Part shown: in pieces, positions 10,801 through 22,800 of the stretch
Layout of the letters: the number at the start of each line of letters is the position of its first letter
Position numbering within the stretch: position 1 is the first letter of the stretch
NCBI RefSeq assembly: GCF_954871325.1
Contig: NC_088775.1
Location: forward strand, 55,839,561 to 55,903,560
Origin: Gordionus sp. m RMFG-2023
Taxonomy: Eukaryota; Nematomorpha; Gordioida; Chordodea; Parachordodidae
Reading direction: 5' to 3'
Length of the DNA: 64,000 bases
Notes under the pieces: generated by a model
Database searches by the model: none
Seen by the model: the letters and a program-made list of their open reading frames with translations, nothing else
What the model was told of the DNA's origin: nothing
Translations under genes and position numbers: made by a program

Positions 10801-13800
10801 ATATATTTAAGAAAAAGAATTAAGAGGTATCATAAATCTCAAAAGGAAAGTAATGAAGATTTTCAAGAGCGATATGTTGACAGATCAGTATTTACTCCTA
10901 TCCAAGAAGCTAAATTAACAGAATATTTAATTAAAGGATCAAGACTATTCTCAGGATTATGCCCTAAACAATTATTTTAATTATTTATTATATCATAAAT
11001 TCTCTGTAAAAGAATTTTGTTATAAAATTTAAAATTGTGCCATGGTATTTCTTTAGTTAAATAATAATAAACTTGAGAACAATTTAATAAAAAATTTTTT
11101 TCATTATTAAATATATTATATGTTAATGAAACTGTTGTTTCAGCACTGTTTATAATTTATATTACCCTTTGTTTGTACGATATAACTTGTTTATTTTCTC
11201 TATGTTTGTACATTATACGTATATTACCATTTATATATTTTTTTGTTCACTTATACCGAGCCTGTTTTGATTTCATCCTCAAAATGGTTCTAGCCAGTTT
11301 TCGAGATGGACGAGGATGAAATTAATATTTCTTTATTGTTCGATTGAAAAAAAAGGGACGAATTGTGATCATTAAAAATTTTACTTATTTTTTTATGAAT
11401 TTGATGTTCTTATGAATTAACTATTAAAATAAAATTCGCATTTCAATAATTACCTGTCCTAGCTACTGGGATTTTATGACGAAGGTCATATATAAATCCG
11501 GTCCCCCTGTCCCCATTATTCCGGACCCTCGAACCCCGTCAATATCTCCCCTTCCCTGACGGTGGGACCCGTCTGTCCAACTACAACATCTTTATTAATA
11601 CTAAAATACTTTCATTTAACTTAAGCATTAAAATGTGCCATGTATATATATTAATTTAAAAATGATTTATACATGATTTAGCATTATATATTATATCAAT
11701 AAAAGATTTAATTTTCTGTCTATGATATATATTTAAATAAAATGATGCTGCCATGTATATATATTAATTTTAAAATGATTTCATTGATTTAGCTTTATAT
11801 TATATCTTGCATTAAAATATATTTAGGTTCTTACCTATACATTAAAAATTACTATGTATATATTTTAAATAATCTTAGCAGAAGATTGTATATTTTAATT
11901 CTAAAATAAATTCTGAAGAGCACAGTTCAATTACTTCAATTTGATGAGATGTATGATTATCTAGAATAAGTAAAACTTTTTTTCCAGGACTGGGTTTAGC
12001 ATATTTTACAAAATGTTTTAAAAAATGTATAAAAACTTCAGCTTAATATTTTCAGAAGATTAACAACATTCAACGGCCTAATACAGTTATAGCAAGGAAA
12101 GGCGAGAAACAAGTTGGGGCAATTACTACATCAGAACGCGGTGCACTCATGACCTTGGCAATTGGCGTTAATACCTTAGAAAATTCTATTCTACCTATGT
12201 TTATATATCTCCCAAAAAATCTTTATGATCGTTATTTAATATATGGCCCTGTAGGATTCTTTGGCATGTCCAATGGTTCTGGATGGATGCTGGATGAAGA
12301 TTTTATACATTTTTTAAAACATTTTATAGAATATGCTAAGCCCAGTCCTGAAAAAAAAGTTGTACTTATTATAGATAATCATACATATCATTAATGTATT
12401 GAAGTCATTGAGCTGTGCTTTGACTAGCATTGCCTCCCCATTGTACTCATAAACTTCAACCATTGGACTCCAATCATTGGATAGAACTGTTTTTGGATAA
12501 AAAATATTAAAATAGTCCCTTGGATGCATGGATGAGAATGCACCCAGGGAAAATTTTTACTTTTTATGATATCTGTGGAATGGTAAAGGAGAATCTTCCA
12601 AAAGCCATACGGCTTCAAATATTCGGGAGGGTTTTGAATCCTTTGATTCTTAATGACGAAAATTCGAATTCATTAATTTTAATAATAATAAAGATCCTAA
12701 TGAGACTCAACTAAATTTATCTGAAATTATTTCGCAATCAGCTTTCAATGATAGTCCAGCTTCAAGTTCATATGTCATCATCCATTTTAACGTAATCTCC
12801 ATATAAAAAAAATGGCCAAAACTAAGGCCACTAATCGGGAAAACACCACCCGCCCATTATGGGGGAGAGATTGACCTCCAGTTGAATAGATCTTTTATTA
12901 GCTATCGATTGATACCCTATATTAGACATATCTTATTACATAAGGCCAAAAAAACAACATTGAAAATAATAAATAACAAATAATTTTAAAAAAATAAAGC
13001 GAAACGCGCGTAAAACGCATTTTAAAATAAGATTCTTCTATATCATGGTAGGGTAGAAACGTGATAATGCCGTATAATCCTTTAAAAAATTGAATTCTTA
13101 AAGGGATTCCTTTAAATCCCGTGATGATCACGGGTAGTTATGATCCCTTTAAAATTACGACATATATAAGGACTAAAAACGATTTTTTAAAAATAATACG
13201 ACCTTGAATTTTTTTAAAAATTTAGTAGACATTACTAAACTCTTCCTTTATATTTATAAAAAAAATTTGTCTGGGACCATTCTTCATTCTCAAAATCGAT
13301 TAAAATGTTTAGAAAAGTGTATAAATATTTTTCCGAAAGGGTGCGTCTTTGAATAAAATTATACTTTAATGGTTTTTTCTTGAACTATTTGATATGATTT
13401 AAAGGATTATTCATCTTGTAAGTGAAAATAACAATAAATGGGGTTTTCGTTCAATTATATAAAATGTCTATCGATAAAAGAAATTCAATTTATTACTTTA
13501 TTTATAATTTATTATAAAAATATTTGCCCACATAACATATATTTAATGAATATTAATAAAATATATTCAACAAGTTTATAGTTCTTGAATATATGAATCA
13601 GAATCTTATGCATTTCATATATGGCGCCCTAAATATTAAAATTATTGATATAATATAAATTTAAAAATCAAATATATAACTCACTTTTAATTGCTAATTC
13701 TTTGGTAGCTAATGTACTTTCTTGTGACGACAATGTATAATAGGCCCCACAGTTAATGGTGAAACACCAATTAGAATCATAAACACACGTTATGTATCCT

Positions 13801-16800
13801 GATATTTCTCCAAAAATTATACTTTCATCATTATATGATAAATATTCTATAGTGCTTTCTATTGAATTGGAATACATTTTACTTTTAAATTGATAGAGAT
13901 TTGTTGGAATCATGGTGTATAGGTCTAGTTTTTGAAAATCTTTCCCTCAGTAATAATTCTTTGTAATTATAATTTTTTTATTTTCTTTAGTGAACTCGTA
14001 CAATTCATATGATATGGTTATTTGCTTTGAGTAAGGCCTTTGTAAACTAGCTCCAGCGGCTAATCTTTTAACAGTGCGATCAATCCCATCACAAACATCT
14101 TTCCCTTGTGCTGTAGCAGAAGAATGTCATTCCGCCTGTTCCTTGAAATCCATCTCATGATGGCAAATATTAATAAAATTTTAACGATTTTTATACTGTG
14201 CAGCGGATAATTTTATTTGGCATACAAATTTTATTATTAAAAAATTTGCTAATGATTTTTTGGAAATAATGTACTGCTATTGTATTGTGTTGCAAAGATT
14301 CGGATATCATTACATAATTTAGGCGACAAATATTGGCAAAATTATCTTTATAATATAACAAAAGGGTGAACAGTGGACTGAGCCCTATTCCAATTATAAA
14401 TGTACTTCTCTTGAAGTATAAAGCTATAGTTTTCTGAAAAATCACTTAAAATTAAATATTGGCCTTCGTTTAAGTTCAATTTTAGATTGTTTAGATTTTT
14501 GCGTTGAAATAAAAGAATGGGGTAATAAAAATTCCATTTTTTCAAAAAAAAGGCATTGATAAATCCATCTACTGGCTTGGTTATTGTTTCAAGAGTGGTT
14601 CTATCTACGGATAGCCATTGTTTGTATGTTATAAATTCGAAGTCCTTAGAACGAAACAATATTTCTATTTGATCGTGTAAATGTGTTTACCCTGGACAAT
14701 TATCACATTTGCCCATATAACAGGATGGTTGAGGCGGATTACAAATTATTAAGGGTAAAATATGTTTGTATGTTTTAAAGGGCATCATATCATTGGTTAA
14801 ATTGGGTAAATTTGATCCAATGATCATTAATTTAAAATTGCAAACACATACATGATGTGTAGTGTACCACTACCTCCAACGAGTATACAATTTTTTGAGC
14901 GCATGCTTGCAAATTTCGAAAAATCAATTTTAACATCAGGGCGAATTTCTTTAAAAAATATATAAATTTCTTTCAAATTATCTAAAATTAATCTCTTTTG
15001 TATGGTATTCTTTTTTCCGTCTTTGGTCAAAATCGAAATGCAATCTTTCTTGCCTGGTATAATTCTGTTTATTTCGTCCATACAAATAAAATTCTTGTAC
15101 AATTTTAACTGTATTAATCTTTAATTTTTCCAGGCTTGGGGTTAGGTGTTGATAGAAATCAAAATACCAAGAAATTAATTTAAAAATGAATTAATATAGT
15201 GAACATGTGTTATTGAATGATTAATCAATTGTAAAATTTTATTTATTTTATTGATTGAAACACAGATTTATTGTTATTCATATTTATACAAGTAAGGCTA
15301 TGCCAATTTTAGAAAAATCCGATCCAATAATTATATTGTTTTAGGTTATTTTATGATGATAATACTTTTATTTTGTATAAAATTTCATAATAATAATAAA
15401 TTAATATTTGTAATATTTTAAAAATATCAAATTATTTTAAAAAATTGAGTAGCGAAAATTTTGATATTATTTTTGGCGTCATATATGAAATGCACAAGAT
15501 TTCATATATTCAAGAACTCGAAACTTGGTTGAACATATTTTATTAATATTCATTAAATATATGTTATATGTGCAAATATATAATAAATTATAAATAATGT
15601 AATAAATTGAATTTCTTTTATCGATAATAATTTCTATAATTGAATGAAAGCCCCATTTATTGTTATTTTCACTTTTAAGATGAATAATCCTTTAAATTAT
15701 ATCAAATAGTTCAAGAAAAACATTAAAATTTAAATATAATTTTTTCAAAGACGCCCCCTTTCGAGATAATATTTATACACTTTTCTAAACATTTTTATCT
15801 ATTTTGAGAATGAAGAAGGCCGCGTCCCAGACCAATTTTTTTTATAAATATAAAGGAAGAGTTAAGTAATGTCTATTAAATTATTTAAAACAAAAAATCG
15901 TTTTTAGTCGTTATATATTAAAAATTGATTTCTTAATTACATCTGGTTCAAGGGGGGGGGGGGGGAATCAATATAAATATTGATATCGGATCGGTGAAAA
16001 ATATGGGTTAATGATGCTTACTACCAAGTGAATGTATGGAAATATTTTAAATCCCAACCTAATTTGCTAAATACTGACCAAAATATATTAAAATGTAATA
16101 AGACCCTTATTATTTAATATATTAATACGGAATCACGTGGTCGAGTCCGGCCTCCTTAATATTATCCCCCCAAGGATGGAACCACCAAGTTAGATTAAGA
16201 AAAATAACATGACCATTCCCGGGATTCGAACCCGGGAGTATGGGATCAGTAAGCCAAGCTCTTGCCGATTAGACCATAGAGGCCTTCCAAAAATCACGAT
16301 TTTTCAAATATATATTATAAATATATTTGGTAGTGCCTATCCAAATGAAAAATGAATAAAATTCAAATTTGATAGGTAGTACCTTAAGGTAGTAAGCATC
16401 ATTAACCAAAAATATGTGGATCGGCACAGCCCTAATTATAGGACTCCAATACTAAGTAAGATAACCTATGTCTTTTATGGATTATAGGAAAATTACTAAT
16501 TATAATACTTAAGCAAAAATTAACTTGGTTTTTTATAACGTCCTTAAACTAATTACATAATATGTACTAAATATAAAATTTCTCAATATCTAAAACCCAA
16601 CTAATTAAATAATAACTTTTTGGTATTTAAATAGTTTTCTTTTTCTCTCTCTCTTTTCCTTCTTTTCTTTTCTCCTACACACTCATGACTATACTGTACT
16701 CTAATACTATCATTGTAAGGGTGTAGTTCCGCTCATTATGATATAACACATCTGAGTTACAAGGTTTGTTGGTACCCTTGAGAATCGGCATAATTATATG

Positions 16801-19800
16801 GAGGCACGTTCGCTCACTTTGGGCATGTCCATGACTAACGTGCTTGATGTGATATGATATATTAGCGCCCATTAAAATTGTAAAATATTTATTATTTACA
16901 GTGTTGTGAGGATTTAATGAAACATATTGACGATTAAATTAAAAATCATCCATATAAAATTATAATCTTTGCAAAAATAACTAAAATATAGACAAAAGCA
17001 TTATTAAAATTTCTTTTTTTTTATTATTCCTTTTGTTATTTTAGTTATTTTTGCAAAGATTATAATTTTATATGAATGGGTTTTAATTTAATCGTCAATA
17101 TGTTTCATTAAATCATCACCACACTGTATATATTTTTTCATCGCTTCAAAAATATTGGTGGCCATTTTCTATTTGTAAAAAATTTATTTTAATAGTTTTA
17201 AACATATTTAAATGAATATAAAAATGATTTTCTATTCTTTTATATAATTTTTTCAAGGAATATATTTATTTTACAATTCTTGATATCCTATATAATTTTA
17301 ATTTGTTTACTCATTATTAATAATAATTTTCTAAATTATATTTTAGATTTTATTCGTAAAATTTGAGGTTCGGTCATAAATTATCAAATTGATTTTACAA
17401 TACTACACCGGGAGTAAACCATAAATAGTAAAAATTTTAAAATCCTAGCTAAGCTTAAAGATAAAAAGCCCTGTCCAGCAAAAACTGGCTTGAGAACAAT
17501 TTTTTGAATCCGGACAAGGCTCAAAATACAGAACTCTGCAGGTCTCTTATTTTAATATTAGTTAAAAAAAATATTATAATATACAATAATTATAATAGCT
17601 TTTTTATTTACATAGTTTCCTTTTTCAGATATACTGACTTTAAAAAGCTTATGCCTTTTTTTAATGCTATCTAGTTAGAAAAGGATATTGAATGAATGGA
17701 AGTTGTATTTTAATGTGCAAAAAATAAAAAAAATTTGTCAAGACGATTTGATTGTTATTATTCTTCATAACTTATTAAAATTAAAATTAATTTATTTAAA
17801 ATATTTAGAAAAATAAATATTTTATTAAATATTGGGTGAGAGGGGCAATTTTTGGGTATATAAATTTTTTTTTTTTTTTTGGGGGGGGGGGGGGGGGTAT
17901 TCTAGAGGACCAATTTCCCATTAGAGCATAGTTTTGAAATAAAATTGAAATACAAAAATAATATCAAAATAATAAAAATAGAATATATGACGATTTGTCT
18001 TTATAAGAATTTTCTAATTGGATTTTTCACTTTTTTCTCGGATCTTTTCCTTTTTGGTTGGACTTTCTCTTTTTCAATAATTTATCCTTAAATGAGGGAA
18101 ACCATATATATATATCTCATTTTTACGATTAATATATAATATATATTTAATTCCTTCTTTATAAAAAAAATGGACAAATTAAAAATGCATAAACTTCACA
18201 AGCGTTAAACTATTGGCTAAAATCATAGCATTTGCAGTAACGAATGACCAGTTACGGAATATATCGCATATTAGTTTGAGCTTTTCCTTCCAATTTTTCT
18301 CGTTCCTATTTTCATCTCGAGAATCCTTGCTTTTGAATATAACGTGTGCCTCATCAAAATCATCTGATGCTACCAGGAGATTAAATGCAAAAATAATAAA
18401 AAAATATATGAAATTATTCTAGACAAAAAATGGCATTCAAATTTGTATGATTTAAAAGAAGGGAATACGAATATTATAGAGATTTTTCTCATAGTTTTTA
18501 ATAAAATCGGATTGAACTCCAAAAAACCTATCCATTAAAACTCTTCCTGGTACTCATATTTGGTTGATCTATATTAATATAAGTTTTATTTAAGAATCTA
18601 TTTTAGTATAGCACAATGAGATAGATGAATAATTGAAACTTCTAGTATTTTTACGAACTGTTTAGTAATTTCAGATCAGTATATTTTTTTTACATTTTTA
18701 CAATTATTTAAAATTAATATTTTTTAATATAAAAAATGGAATATCTCGGTAGAGTCGAAAGGTCTATTTTTAAAAAATAATTCCAATCCAGGCTGCGTCG
18801 GGCCTAATATTTTTAGGACTGTGCTGATCCACATATTTTTCACCGATCCGATACCGATTATATTGATTTTTCAACACCCCCCCTTTGAATCAAATGTAAT
18901 TAAGAAATCATTATTTTTTATGCAAAAAGTCGAATTATGCATTTGATTTAAAAAAAACTTCTATAATAATTAAAAATGATTTACGGATATTGGTAGTATT
19001 AAATAAATTTTTCATTATTCCTGCTGTGAAATTAGAATTCCACAGATAACGCATTTTACAAAATTATCTTTGTCTTTAAAATATTTCCATAATTCAGCAG
19101 ATACCATATTTAAAACAATTCTTTTATTTAAATTATAAACTTATTATTTAAAAGATTTAAAATAAATAAAACTTTGGGTGTTGTTCCTTTCTATTTTTAT
19201 AAGAAAACTTATAAAATACTATTCTATTAGTAAAAAGGTCGGATCGGATCGGTTTTTTATAGGTATCGGCCCGATCCGATATTTTTGTAAAATGCTAAAT
19301 ATCGGTGCCGATCCCATATTTAATATAGAGGCACAGCCCTAACTATTTTTAAAAAATTTCGGGCCGGGTCGGGCTTAAATTTTTAATTATGATATCATTA
19401 TATATATATTTTTAAATTCTTGCAAGAAAAAAAAAATTAAATTTTTCTTAAATAAAAAAATATTAAATTTTTCTTCGGGTCGGACTTTTCTGGACAAATA
19501 AAAAAAATTTTTTTTCTGAATCAGGCTTTGCAGGATAAATATTTTTTAAAAAAAAATTTCGGACTTGGCTTAAAAAAATAGGCCCGATGCTGATCACTAG
19601 TTTCAGTCGCGTTGCCCAAAATCAAGAAAATGTTTAAAAAAATATTATAAAAATTTTAAAAATAATTCTGTTTTCATAAAAATATTTGTCCAAAATCACG
19701 AAAATGTAAAAACAAAAATATTATTGCTAGAAACTTCCATTTCTGAGCAAAGATTGTAATTAGATAAATGAGCATCTTTAATTAATAAATAAATATATAT

Positions 19801-22800
19801 TTAAAATCCTCATTAAATTTATCGATATATAAAATATGTATAAATTTCTATATTTTGTTAAAAATTTATAAAAGTATTCTTATTATAACGTTTTCAATCT
19901 TAAAAAAAATTTAGAAATATTTGGCCAAAATCAGGAAAGTGTAAAAAAAATAGAAAATTTTAAAAAAATATTTGGCCAAAATCAGGAAAACAAATATAAT
20001 ATTGTTGATAAAAACTTCCAGTTTTGTGAGTATCTTTTTAATTTAATAAATAAATATATATATTTACATACTTAGAATCGCTGCTAATTTGATGGTGATT
20101 CCGATTATATATAAATTTACATATTTTTAAAAATTTTTTTAATTAATTTTAGTAATTTTTGTCTAAAACTAGATATTATATATCGATATATTGCGAATTT
20201 AATGAGGATTCCAAATATGTAAGTGAAGATCTCTGATCTGAGTAAAAATGCAATTCCTTACTCTTTTTCTGAGAATAATTACATAAATTTAAATAGGGGT
20301 GAAGACAGGAAATAAATTATATCAGCCTATTAAATAAATAATATGAATTAAACTATATTAACAATGTGCTAAATGCGCCCAAATAAATTATAAAAAAATC
20401 AATACATTGAATTATAAATTAAATTAACCGAAAGTTGATAAAAAATTTAAAAAGACCGCTGCTGTCAATTAGGGTTTGATGCACAGGTCTGGGTATGTTA
20501 TCTCCGTCATCGAAATGATTCTGCGTATTAAATATTTTCTATATCTTAACATATAAATTTACATTTACTAAAATAAAAAACATTTTTGTATGAATTGAAA
20601 ACGAAAATATTATTTTTGATTACATGTAATGTAATTACATGATAAAAAGATAGACTTAAATCAAAATATTTTACTATTCTTTTCTACCTCTTTTTAACTA
20701 TTTTATATCTATTTATATTAGGGCTATACCGATATTCAATATTAGATTGGGACCGGTATTTCGCATTTTTTAAAATCGGAAATGGCCGAACAAAAAACCG
20801 ATCCGATCCGATACTTTTATTATTATGGGTAATATTATGATTGTATATATAATTATATAATAAATATCTTTTATTTTATACATATGATAATAATAAATTT
20901 ATAGAAGATAACAAAATTCAATTTTATTTGTAATGTTTAAAAAAATAGAAATATTCTAAAAGATAGAATAGCTAAAAATTTAATTTTTTTTGTTATATCT
21001 GCAACAAAAAATGATTTTAAAATATCTAACAAGTCACATTAAGCTAATGTTTTTAAACGGCTAACTCAAGATTTTAGTCAAATGTAAATTATCTGAGCTT
21101 GAAGATTTTGACCACAGTTGGCAAAATGATTTGGAAATATATTTTCAAAATTCGAAACCTAAGGAAATTTTGGCTAAAATTTTGATAGGCGTTTTCATTG
21201 CCCTGATAATTAATTTTTTGGAAATAAAAAAAAAACTTTTTTTGAATAGGAATTAATTTTATGCCATTTAAATTTAAATATCGAATAGATATCGCATCGG
21301 TAAAAAATTTGTGGATCGGTACGGTACACCCCTTATGTAAATATACAAAATTTCATTATTTTTATATTATAAAAATCATAAAACAACAATCTAAAATAAA
21401 TTATTAAAGGGTTATTATTAGTCATATTATATAAAATACTAAATATTACAATCCAGTGTCTCTTTACATTAAAACTTGAGAATTTGAAGCTGATATAATA
21501 ATTTGTGGTAATGTTATAAACGAACGCGTACAATTTGAACGCGTTCTTGAACGAAGTTCGTTTTTTTGAAAAAAATGATGAAGGACGTTTTTTTATTTTT
21601 GATGAACTTTGAACGTAAACGCGTTCTTTTTTCTTGACGAACGCGTTTTTTTTACGTTCGTACAATTTAAAATCTTCTCATTTTTATTCATTTAAAAATA
21701 AAAAATATTAAATTAATATTAATCCAAATTTTTTAAGAAAAAAGGGTTATTTTTTTAATAAGCTATTTCCTTTATCATAATTGATTTTTTTTAACTAGCC
21801 ACTTCTTCTGTCCTATAGTATAGTTCATTAATTTTAATATTATTATTTATATTTTATAGTTAGAGTAAGCATGAATGTTGTGATCACATCATCACTTCTG
21901 TTTCTGAAAATTCAGAATTAGGTAAATTGACATTACCATGGCCCAAATATAATAAATACTTTACACTAACATCATATATACAATAAACTAATTCTATCCA
22001 TACCAAATGTAAAATGTGTCTCAGTTTCAAAATCTTGAAGTTCTAAAAGAGACACTTATTGTAATATTTATTATATACTATTAGTATCCTGTTATTTATT
22101 TATTTGATTGTTGTATTTTATGTGCTTATTAAATTATTATGATTATTATAGATGCATAAAATAAAAATCATTTAATATTACAATTTAAAGTCGTATAAAT
22201 TTATATATTTTCTAAATAATTAAATTTTATGTGATATATAAAAGTTTTATATACTAAAAATATTAAGAAATTGGTTTTTTAATAATTTTTTAATTCATTT
22301 AAAACTATTAATTTTAAACATTTATATAAATTAAATATTAAATAAAATTTTTAAAAAATTCTTTTTTATTTTTTTCATAAAGTTTGAACAATGAACGCGT
22401 TCTCTTTTTTAAAGGTGAACTTTGAACGTGAACGCGTTCGATTTTTGTCAATGAACGTTGAACGCATTCGACCAACGTTCATAGAAATATTTATAGCCTT
22501 TTTAGACGTATTTTAAATTTTATAAGGAAAGAATTAGTCCCTTTAATATAGGATGTTACTGTAAAATATTTATTATTTATATGCTATGGTAATGTTAATT
22601 CATCTGGTTCTGAATTTTCAAAATCATATGATGATAATGAAATAACAAAATCCATGCTTAGCTAATCTATAAAATATAAATAATAATATTCAGTGGCGGG
22701 TTATAAAAATTCATTGATAAAGGAAGCAACTGATTAAGCACTCTTTTTGAAACAAATTGTGTTTAATATTAAACAAATATTTTTTATTTTCAACTGAATA

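Larger units (their letters stand above)
10690..12715 (+). pseudogene. pogo/Tigger (Jerky-like) transposase relic
   Basis: DDE transposase of the Tc1/mariner-pogo group. Three pieces lie in order: an N-terminal helix-turn-helix part at 10738-10980 (SVFTPIQEAKLTEYLIKGSR then LFSGLCPKQ); a catalytic part at 12049-12394 (VIARKGEKQVGAITTSERGA, GSGWMLDEDFIHFLKHFIEY, then VLIIDNHTYH with the second catalytic Asp); and a C-terminal part at about 12520-12640 (MHPGKIFTFYDICGMVKENLPKA). The middle is replaced by unrelated A+T-rich sequence and tandem repeats, and stops separate the pieces, so it is dead. It lies inside ARID2 intron 5 on the opposite strand. Confidence 0.78.
13155..15922 (-). mobile_element. 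DNA transposon with terminal inverted repeats of about 450 bp
   Basis: The left arm (about 13155-13628) and right arm (about 15473-15922) are reverse complements over their length, both carrying GACTAAAAACGATTTTTT, CTCTTCCTTTATATTTATAA, GATGAATAATCCTTTAAA-type and CATTTCATATATG blocks. Between them lies one degraded minus-strand gene. The arms are about 85-90 % alike by eye. No clean target duplication was found. Confidence 0.82.
15926..16434. mobile_element. hAT-type CGATCC element, partial, split by a MITE
   Basis: The sequence 15926-16005 plus 16417-16434, with the MITE removed, matches the end of the element at 18814: GTGCCGATCCACATATTTTT, CACCGATCCGATA, a C-run, then TTGAACCAGATGTAATTAAG. 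The tip TAGGGCTGTGCC lies at 16434. The other end is missing; the long-TIR transposon begins where it should continue. Confidence 0.6.

Noticed and set aside
12314-12618. Minus-strand frames of 71 and 64 codons
   Set aside because: Shadows of the pogo transposase relic on the plus strand.
16211-16284. Functional tRNA gene
   Set aside because: Promoter boxes are perfect but the acceptor and anticodon stems are mismatched, and it lies inside a MITE.
18213-18422. 69-codon plus-strand frame
   Set aside because: Antisense shadow of ARID2 exon 5, whose minus-strand reading matches the family.
21333-21665. 110-codon minus-strand frame rich in Lys, Phe and Ser
   Set aside because: It crosses the end of a CGATCC element and the start of the AACGCGTTC element; no family features.
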